A stretch of DNA of 64,000 nucleotides from contig NZ_AUGQ01000006.1 of assembly GCF_000422745.1 (NCBI RefSeq), forward strand, positions 124,001-188,000, given 5' to 3'. The stretch is from Microbacterium gubbeenense DSM 15944 (GTDB lineage Bacteria > Actinomycetota > Actinomycetes > Actinomycetales > Microbacteriaceae). The first letter of the stretch is position 1, and every line of letters begins with the position of its first letter. This document shows, piece by piece, positions 55,591 to 64,000 of the stretch. The translations under genes were made by a program, and so were the position numbers. The notes under the pieces were generated by a model. It saw nothing but the letters and a program-made list of their open reading frames with translations. It did not search any database and was not told where the DNA came from.

Positions 55591-56613
55591 GTGTCTACAT
55601 CTGTGCGCCGGCGCGCGCTTCCTGTCCTTGCACTCACGGCGAGCGCTGCTCTTCTGCTGTCCGCCTGTTCCGGCGACCCCGGCGACGCGCCAGCAGATCT
55701 CGAGACGCGAACGATCGCCAGTGAAGTCGGCGAGTCCACCGTTCCGGTGGACCCGGAGATGATTGTGGCGCTCGACGAGCCGGCTGCGCTGAACATGTTG
55801 AGCATCGGTATCACCCCCGACGTCGTGTTTGACTCGTGGCGTACCACGGTCCCAAAGGCGATCCTCGAATCGGCCGGTATCGAGATGGCCACGACGTCAT
55901 CGTTCTACCCGGAGTTGGAAGAGGTAGCCGCGTTCGAGCCCGATCTGATCGTTGGCACCGCGGCCGAAGGGTTCGCCGAATCCGGGCCGGCGTACGCGAG
56001 CATCGCGCCGCTCATTGGCGCGCTGTACGCCGAGGCTGACGGAAGCCAGATCATCGAGGCGTACGGCGAGTACTTCGACAGGCCCGCGGAGGCGGCCCGC
56101 GTCAGCGACGCTCTGGACGCTCTCGCGGAGGAGACAGCTGCGGCCCAGCCCGCTGGCGAGACCTCGATCTCGGTGCTCATGTCGTGGGCGCAGGACAACA
56201 TGCCGTTGTACATGGATGCGGCCAACTCGCTTCATGGAACGATCGCTGCGGCAGGCTTCACCCGTCCGCCGTTGCAGGACGAGGTCCCCGCGGAAGGCAG
56301 CGCATTTGGCGGGTGGACGGTCTTCTCTCCCGAGCAACTGCCTGCACAGGATGCCGATGTGCTTGCCATCGCCGTCGCCGCGCAGTACAACCTCGAAGGC
56401 ATCACCGAGATGCCGCTCTACCCCTCGCTCGCCGCGGTGACGAACGACCGGTCTCTCGTCGTCGACGGGGACCTGTGGTCGGGCGGCGCCGCGTTCTACA
56501 CCTATTGGGTGCTGCGTGATCTCGCGACGATCGCCGCTGGCGATGATGCTCCGGGTACCGTCGATGACGGCGCGGAGCGCTGGAACGACTACCTCACGGC
56601 GATCGGCGGCTGA
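55591..56613 (+). CDS. Iron-siderophore ABC transporter substrate-binding lipoprotein
   Basis: 340 residues from GTG 55591, AAAGGA upstream. Signal peptide with lipobox LSAC at residues 25-28. FecB/FhuD-type binding fold: VALDEPAALNMLSIGITPD (N-lobe), FEPDLIVGTAAEGF and the long linking helix, then LWSGGAAFYTYWVLRDL at the end. It captures Fe(III)-siderophore outside and passes it to the FecCD permeases three genes downstream. First gene of the iron-box operon. Confidence 0.9.
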   Translation: MSTSVRRRALPVLALTASAALLLSACSGDPGDAPADLETRTIASEVGESTVPVDPEMIVALDEPAALNMLSIGITPDVVFDSWRTTVPKAILESAGIEMATTSSFYPELEEVAAFEPDLIVGTAAEGFAESGPAYASIAPLIGALYAEADGSQIIEAYGEYFDRPAEAARVSDALDALAEETAAAQPAGETSISVLMSWAQDNMPLYMDAANSLHGTIAAAGFTRPPLQDEVPAEGSAFGGWTVFSPEQLPAQDADVLAIAVAAQYNLEGITEMPLYPSLAAVTNDRSLVVDGDLWSGGAAFYTYWVLRDLATIAAGDDAPGTVDDGAERWNDYLTAIGG

Positions 56614-56614
56614 G

Positions 56615-58420
56615 GTGTCGGCTCACGCGCCCGTGTCGGAGCGATCGGTCACGTTCTGGCAGCTGGCTGCCCCCGTACGCGGGCGCGTGAAGCTGGCAGG
56701 GCTTCTGTCTGCGCTCGGAGCGATCGCAGGTGTGCTCCCGGTGCTGTTCGCGATGGAACTCGTTCGTATCCTCGTGCCCGGCCTCGGCGGTGCCGAGACG
56801 AATGCCACCCAGGCGTACGTCATCGTCGGTGCGTTGATCTTCGGCGTCGTGCTCGCCCAGGCGCTCACTCTCGCCGGGTACGGCATCAGCCACGTCGCCG
56901 ATGCTCGGTTGGCTGAGTCGCTGCGTCAGCGTCAGGTGGATCAGGCGCTCCGGCTGCGGCTGGACTGGTTCGCCCGCACCGGTTCCGGGCGGGTAAAGAA
57001 GGTCATCCAGGACGACGTAGTGAAAGTTCACCAGCTCGTGGCGCACCTTGTGCCTGACTCCGCCAACGGTCTGGTTCGCCCCCTGGCCAGCCTGGTGGTG
57101 CTGTTTCTGATCGACTGGAGGATCGGGCTGATCGCGCTCGTGCCGCTGGTGCTGGCCGCAGCGAGTCTGCCCCTGATGCTCAAGGACGTCACCACCCGAT
57201 TCGCGCAGTACAACACAGCGCTGGCAGACCTCAGCGCTGCGGTCGTCGAGTTCGTCCGCGGCATCGCACCGATCAAGGTTTTCGAGGCATCAGCAAAGGG
57301 TCATCGCCGCTTCTGGGACAGCGCACGCAGCCATCACCGCTTCTACACCGAGTGGATGGAGTCGACCACCCGGGGGTCGGCCCTGATGACGGTATTCACC
57401 TCGCCCGGCTTCGCGGTCGTCGTGTCCTCGAGCGGCACGGCGCTGCTCATCGTCCTGGCAGGAGCGGATCCGGTACTGCTGCTGCCCTCGATACTGCTCA
57501 CCGCGAACATCGCAGGCCCGCTCTACCTGATGATGCAGATGACCCAGTTCCTCCGCGAGGCGAACGGCGCAGCCGGCAGCATCGTCGAGTTCTTCGAGCT
57601 TCCCGCCGCGACACAGGGCGACCCTGGACGCCGAGCATCCGGAGAGGCAGTGGACATCGACAGCGTCACCTTCGCCTACGAAGACGGTCCACGAGCACTC
57701 CAGGACGTGAGCCTCGCACTCACACCCGGCACGGTGACCGCGCTGGTCGGCCCCTCCGGATCGGGCAAGTCCACACTCGCCTCCATCGTGCCCCGTCTCC
57801 TCGACCCCGACACCGGGCAGGTGCGACTGGGCGGCGTCGACACGACGGAGCTGACCGCCCTGGAGCTCTACCGGCACATCGCGTTCGTCTTCCAGCAGCC
57901 CTATCTGATGCGAATGACGGTACGAGACAACATCCGACTGGCTCGCCCCGACGCCACCGACGCGCAGGTCGTCGCGGCGGCGCGTGCCGCGCAGATCCAC
58001 GAGCGCATCGAGCGGTTGCCGCAGGGTTACGACACGGCCGTCGGCGAGGACGCGCGACTCTCGGGCGGCGAGCAGCAACGGCTTTCGATCGCTCGGGCGA
58101 TTCTGATGGATGCCCCGATTCTGGTCCTCGATGAGGCGACTGCGTTCGCCGATCCGGACTCCGAGGCCGCCATCCAGCGCGCCCTGGCCGAGCTCACCCG
58201 CGGGCGCACGCTGCTGGTCATTGCACACCGGCTGCACACCGTCGCCTCAGCGCATCAGATCGCCGTACTCGACCGCGGAACCGTGCGCGAACGGGGCACC
58301 CACGCGGAGCTGCTCAACCGCAACGACCTCTACGCCCGGATGTGGCGGACTTATCAACGAGCGCGAGACACCCCGCTCGCCGACACCACCACCAGCCCAT
58401 CAGAGGAGACGAAGCGATGA
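56615..58420 (+). CDS. ABC half transporter, IrtA/YbtP-like
   Basis: 601 residues from GTG 56615, 1 nt after the binding-protein stop. Membrane domain about 20-315, ATPase about 345-590: Walker A GPSGSGKST near 378, signature LSGGEQQR near 482, Walker B ILVLDEATAFADPDSE, switch His IAHRL. The wording ATAFADP is characteristic of IrtAB/YbtPQ proteins, exporter-fold transporters that import Fe-siderophores. It lacks the siderophore-reducing domain of mycobacterial IrtA. The partner is the next gene, overlapping by 4 nt. Confidence 0.85.
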   Translation: MSAHAPVSERSVTFWQLAAPVRGRVKLAGLLSALGAIAGVLPVLFAMELVRILVPGLGGAETNATQAYVIVGALIFGVVLAQALTLAGYGISHVADARLAESLRQRQVDQALRLRLDWFARTGSGRVKKVIQDDVVKVHQLVAHLVPDSANGLVRPLASLVVLFLIDWRIGLIALVPLVLAAASLPLMLKDVTTRFAQYNTALADLSAAVVEFVRGIAPIKVFEASAKGHRRFWDSARSHHRFYTEWMESTTRGSALMTVFTSPGFAVVVSSSGTALLIVLAGADPVLLLPSILLTANIAGPLYLMMQMTQFLREANGAAGSIVEFFELPAATQGDPGRRASGEAVDIDSVTFAYEDGPRALQDVSLALTPGTVTALVGPSGSGKSTLASIVPRLLDPDTGQVRLGGVDTTELTALELYRHIAFVFQQPYLMRMTVRDNIRLARPDATDAQVVAAARAAQIHERIERLPQGYDTAVGEDARLSGGEQQRLSIARAILMDAPILVLDEATAFADPDSEAAIQRALAELTRGRTLLVIAHRLHTVASAHQIAVLDRGTVRERGTHAELLNRNDLYARMWRTYQRARDTPLADTTTSPSEETKR

Positions 58421-60150
58421 TCCGGCGCCTCTACGCCATCGCCGACGCGGACGCTCGACGCAGACTGACAACCTACCTAGTCCTCTCCGCCGTCGCGATC
58501 ATGCTGGTCTCCACGGCCCTGGTGCTACTGATCCCCCTGATCCGCGCGCTGTTCTCAGATGATCCTGCCCAAGCGCTGCCCTCCGTCATCGCCATCGCGG
58601 CGGTCGGGTTGGCGGCGATGACCATCGAGATCGTCAGCGGCATGTATGGAGAGCGGACCGGCGCAGTGCTCATCCTCCGCATGCACGAAGTGATCGGAGA
58701 GCGGATCATGCGCCTGCCGATCGGCTGGTTCGACAGCGAGCGGATCGGCACGATCAGCGCTTTGACCTCACGGGGGGTCACCTTCGCTGCCAATGCACCG
58801 AACTCGTTCCTGCGTCCGGTCTGGCAGGCGACCGTAGGCCCGCTCGTCGTTGCGACGGCGGTGGTGTTCATCCACCCAGTGATCGGCGCCACCATGCTGC
58901 TCGGCGGTATCGCCGTGGTCCTCGTCTGGCGTGCTGTACGCGCACGAGAGCAACGATTCCGGCTGCGCTCAGACCAGATGAACGAGGAAGGCACCGCGCG
59001 CGTGCTGGAGTTCGCCGCCGCGCAGCCTGCCGTGCGCGCCGCAGGCCCGGACTCCTTGGCCGAACGCAGTGTTCGGGCAGCGTTGCGCGAACAACGAGCA
59101 GCGGCCGAGCGTGTGCTCGCGCAGAGCAACCGGAGCATGGCACTGTACAACGTGGTGGCGTACGCGGTACTGCTCATCGTCGTCGTGCTTGACGTCTGGC
59201 AGGTCGGGACAGGCGAACTCGATGCCCCGACGTTCGTCGCCCTCCTCGCCATGCAGATCCTCGGCACCTGGTTCGCCGTGCACGGTCTCCCGTTCGGGGA
59301 GGGCCTGGACATGTCCAACCGCACCCTGGATCAGATCGACCGGCTGATGACCGCGCCGGTGCTCCCCGAGCCCGACGCCCCGGCCCGCCCCGTCGACGCG
59401 CGCATCGAGTTCGATGACGTCACCTTCGGATACAGTGCGGATTCACCGGTGATCCGCGGGGCCTCCTTCCACGTGCCCGCAGGAACCATGACGGCGATCG
59501 TCGGCCCCTCGGGCTCCGGCAAAACCACCATCGCCAGGCTTATCGCGCGCTTCTTCGACGTCCAATCCGGCGCGGTGAAGATCGGCGGCGCCGATGTGCG
59601 AGCGCTCGGCACCGCGGTCACCCTCGCACAGTTGTCGGTGGTGTTCCAGGACGTGTACCTGTTTGAGGACACGCTGCGAGAGAACATCAGGCTGGGCCGT
59701 CCCGACGCCAGCGACACGGAGGTGGAGGATGCCGCCCGCCGCGCCGGGGTCATCGAGATCGCCGAGCGACTGCCGCAAGGGTTCGACACCCCGGTAGGCG
59801 AGAGCGGCGGCACGCTCTCGGGCGGGGAACGTCAGCGGGTGTCGATCGCCCGTGCGCTCCTCAAGGACGCCCCGATCGTCCTGCTCGACGAGGCAACGGC
59901 AGCGCTGGACATCGAGAGCGAAGCGCTCATCCAGCAAGGCCTTGCAGACCTCTCCGGCCACAAGACCCGAGTGGTGATCGCGCACCGACTGCAGACGATC
60001 CGTCAGGCCGACCAGATCGTCGTACTCGACGGCCAGGGTCGGATCGAAGCCGCCGGCAGTCACGACGAACTCCTCGACGCGAGTCCGAGCTACGCAGGTT
60101 TCTGGGCGGAGCGCAGCGGCACGTTGAACTGGAGGATCGATGCGGGGTGA
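58417..60150 (+). CDS. ABC half transporter, IrtB/YbtQ-like
   Basis: 577 residues, ATGA overlap with the upstream gene and AGGAGA ahead. Membrane domain about 15-300, ATPase with Walker A GPSGSGKTT near 362, signature LSGGERQR near 466, Walker B IVLLDEATAALDIES and IAHRLQT. Both ATP sites of the heterodimer look intact. It probably imports the ferri-siderophore across the plasma membrane, or exports the apo-form; direction cannot be read from sequence. It overlaps the permease gene by 11 nt. Confidence 0.85.
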   Translation: MIRRLYAIADADARRRLTTYLVLSAVAIMLVSTALVLLIPLIRALFSDDPAQALPSVIAIAAVGLAAMTIEIVSGMYGERTGAVLILRMHEVIGERIMRLPIGWFDSERIGTISALTSRGVTFAANAPNSFLRPVWQATVGPLVVATAVVFIHPVIGATMLLGGIAVVLVWRAVRAREQRFRLRSDQMNEEGTARVLEFAAAQPAVRAAGPDSLAERSVRAALREQRAAAERVLAQSNRSMALYNVVAYAVLLIVVVLDVWQVGTGELDAPTFVALLAMQILGTWFAVHGLPFGEGLDMSNRTLDQIDRLMTAPVLPEPDAPARPVDARIEFDDVTFGYSADSPVIRGASFHVPAGTMTAIVGPSGSGKTTIARLIARFFDVQSGAVKIGGADVRALGTAVTLAQLSVVFQDVYLFEDTLRENIRLGRPDASDTEVEDAARRAGVIEIAERLPQGFDTPVGESGGTLSGGERQRVSIARALLKDAPIVLLDEATAALDIESEALIQQGLADLSGHKTRVVIAHRLQTIRQADQIVVLDGQGRIEAAGSHDELLDASPSYAGFWAERSGTLNWRIDAG

Positions 60151-61156
60151 CCGCGTCACCGGGCGCGTGGCTGTGCTCGTCCTCGGCATCCTCCTCATGG
60201 GCGCCACGGCGGCGGCGAGCCTGTTCGTCGGAGCAGGTCACGTCGCACCGCAGGATGTCGTGGATGCCCTGCTCGGAGGTGGGGACGCCGAGAGCGTGAC
60301 GATCGTCCGCGAGATGCGGCTGCCGCGGACGATCAACGCCCTGCTCGTCGGAGCAGCGCTCGGCTTCGCCGGAGCGATCATGCAAGCCCTCATCGGTAAC
60401 CCGCTCGCCGACCCCGGCCTGCTCGGGGTCAACGCCGGGGCAGGGCTTGCGGTCATGATCGCCGTCGGCGCGATCGGACTGACGAGCTTCAACGCGTACA
60501 TCGGCTTCGCGCTCGCCGGTGCACTGCTCGTTTCCCTCTTCGTCTACGCGGTCTCGCTCACCGTCGGACGCGGCTCACCCTTCACAATCGTCCTCGCTGG
60601 CGTCGCCGTCACCGCGGTGCTCACCGGTGTGTCGACGGCGCTTGCGGTGCTCGACTCCGCCCGGTTCAACGCCTTGCGCGGTTGGATGTCGGGGGACGTC
60701 GCCGGACGCGACCTCGAGGTCATCGGCCAGGGTGCGATCGTGATCGGAGTCGGGCTCGTGGTGGCTATGACGGTCACGCGGCCGCTCGCGCAACTCGCAC
60801 TCGGCGCCGACACGGCTCGGGGGCTCGGCGTCGCCGTCGGACGCACCCGACTCGGCGCGGCTATCGCGGTGATGCTGCTCGCCGGGGGTGCCACGGCCTT
60901 GGGCGGGCCGATCGTCTTCATCGGGCTCATGGTGCCCCACCTCGCCCGCGCCCTGGTCGGCCCGAGGCTGAGCTGGGCACTCGCCTACAGTGCGCTGGCC
61001 GGGGGCCTGTTGCTGCTCGTCGCCGACATGATCGGTCGGGTCGTGATCCCCCCGGGCGAGGCGCCTGCGGGATTGCTGACGGCGATCATTGGGGCTCCGG
61101 TGCTGGCCATGCTGGTGCGCGGATCTGCCGGCCGCGCGAAGGAGGAACAGCGGTGA
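60140..61156 (+). CDS. FecCD-family iron-siderophore permease (1)
   Basis: 338 residues, about nine to ten helices, GGAGGA ahead of the ATG. BtuC/FecCD motifs: RLPRTINALLVGAALGFAGAIMQ, NPLADPGLLGVNAGAGL and GPIVFIGLMVPHLARALVG (the ATPase-contact region). With the next permease it forms the heterodimeric channel of the type II importer. Start lies inside the preceding gene. Confidence 0.93.
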   Translation: MRGDRVTGRVAVLVLGILLMGATAAASLFVGAGHVAPQDVVDALLGGGDAESVTIVREMRLPRTINALLVGAALGFAGAIMQALIGNPLADPGLLGVNAGAGLAVMIAVGAIGLTSFNAYIGFALAGALLVSLFVYAVSLTVGRGSPFTIVLAGVAVTAVLTGVSTALAVLDSARFNALRGWMSGDVAGRDLEVIGQGAIVIGVGLVVAMTVTRPLAQLALGADTARGLGVAVGRTRLGAAIAVMLLAGGATALGGPIVFIGLMVPHLARALVGPRLSWALAYSALAGGLLLLVADMIGRVVIPPGEAPAGLLTAIIGAPVLAMLVRGSAGRAKEEQR

Positions 61157-62202
61157 CCGAACGGCAGACTGTGGACTTCGGGTCCCACCGGATTCTGCTG
61201 CGAACGCGTCGGACATCGAGCATCGTGAACACCCGCACTGCGACGCTGGTGATTGTCGCGTTGCTGGGTGGCATGGTGACGTTCTTCCTGGCCGTCTCGC
61301 TGGGGAAGTTTCCCGTGCCGCTCGGCGAGGTCTTCTCGATCCTCGGCGGCGGCGACCACGGCTTCAGCAACCAGGTGGTACTCGAATGGCGACTGCCTCG
61401 CGCGGTCGCCGGGCTCGTCTTCGGCGCAGGGCTCGGCGTCTCGGGGGCGATCTTCCAGTCGATCACCCGCAACCCGCTCGGCAGCCCCGATGTCATCGGC
61501 CTGGGCGTGGGCGCCTACACCGGTGCGCTCATCGCCTCGCTCGTGTTCGGCGGTGGCGTCGCGGTCACCGTGCTCGCTCTCGCTGGCGGGGTGGGCTCCG
61601 CGCTGATCGTCTACTTGCTCTCCTACCGTCGCGGGCTCTCGGGAATCCGCTTCGTCGTCGTCGGCATCGCCTTGTCCTCGGCACTCACCGCCGTGAACTC
61701 CATCCTGCTGCTGCGGATGAGTACGCGCTTCGCGACCACCGTGAGCATCTGGGGCCAGGGAAGCCTCGTCGATGTCACCTGGGCCGAGGTCTGGCCGGCG
61801 GCATTGTGCGTTCTGGTCCTCATCCTCCTGGCCGCCGGGCTCGGACCTTCCATGCGGCAGCTGGAGCTGGGCGACAGCGCAGCAGCATCCACCGGCGTGC
61901 CCATCGAGCGGGCACGGCTCGCGCTGCTCGCGGTCGGTGTGCTGTTGACCGCCATCATCACCAGCGTCACCGGGCCCATCGCCTTCATCGCACTCGTCGC
62001 CCCGCAACTGGCCCGCCTCCTCACCGGCAACGGCGGGGCCACCCTCGCAGGATCCGCCGCCACAGGCGCACTCCTGCTCAGCGCTGCCGACGTCGCCGCG
62101 TCCCACCTCCTGCCCGTCTCCGTGCCGGTCGGGGTCGTCACCGCCGTTCTCGGCGGGGCCTACCTGCTCGCCCTCATCCTCAGAGAGGCCCGACGTTCAT
62201 GA
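61153..62202 (+). CDS. FecCD-family iron-siderophore permease (2)
   Basis: 349 residues from GTG 61153, GGAGGA 6 nt upstream and GTGA overlap with permease 1. Motifs EWRLPRAVAGLVFGAGLGVS, ITRNPLGSPDVIGLGVGAYTG and GPIAFIALVAPQLARLL match FecCD. The N-terminal 25 residues (MTERQTVDF, RTRRTSS) are a cytosolic Arg-rich lead not seen in permease 1. Confidence 0.93.
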   Translation: MTERQTVDFGSHRILLRTRRTSSIVNTRTATLVIVALLGGMVTFFLAVSLGKFPVPLGEVFSILGGGDHGFSNQVVLEWRLPRAVAGLVFGAGLGVSGAIFQSITRNPLGSPDVIGLGVGAYTGALIASLVFGGGVAVTVLALAGGVGSALIVYLLSYRRGLSGIRFVVVGIALSSALTAVNSILLLRMSTRFATTVSIWGQGSLVDVTWAEVWPAALCVLVLILLAAGLGPSMRQLELGDSAAASTGVPIERARLALLAVGVLLTAIITSVTGPIAFIALVAPQLARLLTGNGGATLAGSAATGALLLSAADVAASHLLPVSVPVGVVTAVLGGAYLLALILREARRS

Positions 62203-63008
62203 TCCAGATCCAGAACGCCACCGTCGGCTACGGCGGCCCACCCGTCAGCACCGGCATCACCCTCGAGATCCCCGAGAACTCGGTGACCATGATCGTCGGC
62301 CCGAACGGATGCGGTAAGTCCACCGCCCTGCGCACGCTCGCGCGACTCCTTACCCCGACCACGGGCACCGTGCTGCTGGATGGCGCAGACATCCGGTCCA
62401 TGAAGACGAAGGAGCTGGCCAAACGGCTGGGTCTGCTCGCACAGCAGTCGTCGGCACCGGACGGGATCCGAGTCGCGGAACTCGTCGCGCGCGGACGCTA
62501 TCCGCACCAGAGTCTGCTGCGACGATGGTCAGAAGAGGATGATCACGCTGTCGCGGACGCGATGGCGATCACCGGGGTGGCTGAGTTCTCTGCGCTGCCG
62601 GTGGACCAGCTCTCCGGTGGGCAGCGCCAGCGGGTATGGATCGCGATGGTGCTCGCTCAAAAGACGCCGCTGCTGCTGCTGGACGAGCCCACGACCTTCC
62701 TCGACTTGGCCCACCAGCTCGACGTGCTCGAACTCTGCCGCGCGCTCGTCGAGGAGCGGAATCGAACTGTCGTCGCGGTGGTCCATGACCTGACGCAAGC
62801 GGCACGCTTCGCCTCCCACCTCATCGTCATGCACGAGGGGGCCGTCGTCGCCGCCGGTCCCCCCGCGGAGGTGGTCACGCCGGACCTGATCTGTGACGTA
62901 TTCGAAGTCGAAGCCAAGGTCGGCCTCGATGCCGAGACCGGCGTCCCGACCGTCATTCCCCTCCGCACGCTCCGTACGACCCCCCGAGCAAAGAAGTCGC
63001 TCAGATGA
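62199..63008 (+). CDS. FecE-type iron-siderophore ABC ATPase
   Basis: 269 residues, ATGA overlap. Walker A GPNGCGKST near 34, signature LSGGQRQRVWIAMVLAQ, Walker B LLLLDEPTTFLDLAHQLD and switch His VVHDLTQA fit the FecE/FepC family that powers BtuCD-type importers. Together with the binding lipoprotein and the two permeases it makes a complete type II importer. The stop overlaps the oxidase gene. Confidence 0.93.
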   Translation: MIQIQNATVGYGGPPVSTGITLEIPENSVTMIVGPNGCGKSTALRTLARLLTPTTGTVLLDGADIRSMKTKELAKRLGLLAQQSSAPDGIRVAELVARGRYPHQSLLRRWSEEDDHAVADAMAITGVAEFSALPVDQLSGGQRQRVWIAMVLAQKTPLLLLDEPTTFLDLAHQLDVLELCRALVEERNRTVVAVVHDLTQAARFASHLIVMHEGAVVAAGPPAEVVTPDLICDVFEVEAKVGLDAETGVPTVIPLRTLRTTPRAKKSLR

Positions 63009-64000
63009 GCAGGGGGCTCTCACGGCGCAGCTTCCTCGCCGCCGCGGGCGGCAGCGCGCTGGGTGTGCTCGGCGTATGGTCGTTGAGCTCCTGCGCCCCC
63101 TCCGGACCCTCCTACATCCTCGCGACAGACCCGGAAGTCGCGCAGCGGGAGGCGACGCGCCCTCGAAGCGGAGCGACCGTCCGACACCGGCTCACCGCCG
63201 AGGCAGACTTCATCTCACTCGCCGAGGGCCAATTACTCGGCACCTGGGGATTTCGTGAGGACGCAGCCCTCGCCGCACTCGGTCCGACCCTCAGAGCCAG
63301 TCGAGGCGACCGCCTCGTCGTCGACGTCGACAACAGGCTCACCGAGGACACCTCCGTGCACTGGCACGGGCTTCGCATCCGCAACGACATGGACGGCTCC
63401 CCGCCCGACACACAAGACCCGATCCTGCCCGGGAGCGGGTTCACCTACGACTTCACGCTCCCCGACCACGGAACCTACTGGTACCACTCCCACAGCGGCC
63501 TCCAGGCCGACCGGGGCCTGTTCGGGGCGCTCGTCATCGAAGACCCCGACGACACTAGTGGTGCGGACACCGATCTGGTGCTCGTCCTCGACGACTGGCT
63601 CGACGGAATCGCGGCGACACCCGAGCAGGTGCTCGCCGCCCTCGGCCCCACCGGTGGCGGACACGGATCGCATGGATCCCACGGCATCGACGTCTCTGGC
63701 GAGATCACGCCCACAGCACAGGAGCTCGTCGGCCAGGGCATGGGCCATTCCGACGTGCTCGGCGGGCCGACCCAGCACATCGCCTACCCGCTGCACCTGA
63801 TCAACGGTCGCACCCGCGAGGATCCCGCACGCCTGGAGGTCCCTTCGGGTTCCCGAGTGCGGCTACGTGTGATCAACGCCGCCGCCGAGACCCCGTACCG
63901 CATCGCCCTCGCCGGTCACCGTCTCACGGTCATCGCCGCAGACGGGTTCGACACGCAACCCTTCGAGACAGATGCCGCGCTGATCGCGCCCGCACAACGC
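63005..64000 (+). CDS. Multicopper oxidase, Tat-exported lipoprotein (3' truncated)
   Basis: 332 codons, open to the window end. The N-terminus has a Tat motif SRRSFL and a lipobox-like LSSC near residues 28-31, so it is exported folded and probably lipid-anchored. Copper ligands of the first two cupredoxin domains are visible: HWHG near 118 and YHSHSG near 159. A His/Gly insert GGHGSHGSHG lies near 217. ATGA overlap with the FecE gene puts it in the iron operon, suggesting ferroxidase or siderophore/catechol oxidase activity; the type 1 copper site would be beyond the window. Confidence 0.88.
   Translation, partial: MSRGLSRRSFLAAAGGSALGVLGVWSLSSCAPSGPSYILATDPEVAQREATRPRSGATVRHRLTAEADFISLAEGQLLGTWGFREDAALAALGPTLRASRGDRLVVDVDNRLTEDTSVHWHGLRIRNDMDGSPPDTQDPILPGSGFTYDFTLPDHGTYWYHSHSGLQADRGLFGALVIEDPDDTSGADTDLVLVLDDWLDGIAATPEQVLAALGPTGGGHGSHGSHGIDVSGEITPTAQELVGQGMGHSDVLGGPTQHIAYPLHLINGRTREDPARLEVPSGSRVRLRVINAAAETPYRIALAGHRLTVIAADGFDTQPFETDAALIAPAQR

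Larger units (their letters stand above)
54192..64000 (+). other. Putative iron-acquisition genomic island next to tRNA-Leu
   Basis: Everything after the tRNA differs from the core: a gene-poor 500 bp, a drop in GGATCC density, and a tightly packed metal-uptake operon absent from the syntenic housekeeping blocks. tRNA 3' ends are classic integration sites. No integrase or second tRNA end is seen within the window, so the right border and mechanism are unknown. Confidence 0.45.

Noticed and set aside
54106..64000. Direct repeat of the tRNA 3' end as right attachment site
   Set aside because: No second copy of the T-arm/acceptor sequence was found within the window; the border may lie beyond it.

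Overview
The window is high-GC (about 70% by eye) actinobacterial DNA, most likely Microbacteriaceae and Microbacterium-like. Pointers are WhiA, RbpA, OpcA, a type-B L31 protein, DUF3099, BioQ-type biotin control, a SUF cluster with a Rieske ferredoxin, and many promoters whose -10 box lies 6-8 nt before the start codon (leaderless mRNAs). The genus is inferred from synteny, not proven.

Layout. 1-5.0 kb: an overlapping cassette of glycosyltransferase (5' end outside the window), exporter-type ABC protein and two APH-like kinases, then a small membrane-anchored protein ending in poly-Asp. 5.1-6.5 kb: a lipoprotein overlapped by a secreted PKD-like protein. 6.5-16.1 kb: coaE, uvrB, uvrA, uvrC, rapZ, whiA. 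16.3-20.8 kb: sod, gap, pgk, tpiA, secG, rbpA. 20.9-26.6 kb (minus): tkt-tal-zwf-opcA, the pentose-phosphate operon. 26.8-31.6 kb: heme O synthase, an MFS exporter overlapped by a coiled-coil HExxH protein, and convergent heme A synthase. 31.8-35.9 kb: sufB-sufD-Rieske-sufC-sufT. 36-39.9 kb: a PatB-like C-S lyase, a BioQ-like TetR repressor with two abutting operators, bioY-bioM-bioN and an overlapping CHY zinc-finger gene. 40-54 kb: ABC-F protein, SURF1 operon, fabG, serB, an orphan ABC ATPase, rpmE2, an exonuclease, a hydrolase, an Lrp regulator, a histidine phosphatase, an SpoU methyltransferase, an SGNH hydrolase, a helicase and a ferritin-like/VIT1 fusion.

At 54.1 kb there is a tRNA-Leu(GAG). 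Beyond it the sequence changes character: a roughly 500-bp gene-poor stretch, then a TetR regulator, a DtxR-type iron box and a run of overlapping genes. These are a siderophore-binding lipoprotein, a pair of exporter-fold half transporters (IrtAB/YbtPQ-like), two FecCD permeases, a FecE ATPase and a Tat-exported multicopper oxidase cut by the window end. This looks like an iron-acquisition island inserted beside the tRNA.

Together the genes cover nucleotide-excision repair (UvrABC), lower glycolysis and the pentose-phosphate shunt, the heme A/cytochrome oxidase branch (ctaB, ctaA, SURF1), Fe-S assembly, biotin import and iron import or storage. The most interesting parts are the iron/copper island, the glycosyltransferase-ABC-kinase cassette whose two kinases share a Gln in place of the catalytic-loop Asn, the conserved clusters lacking an expected member (yvcK, pgl, sufS/sufU), and a marked excess of the palindrome GGATCC in the core part.
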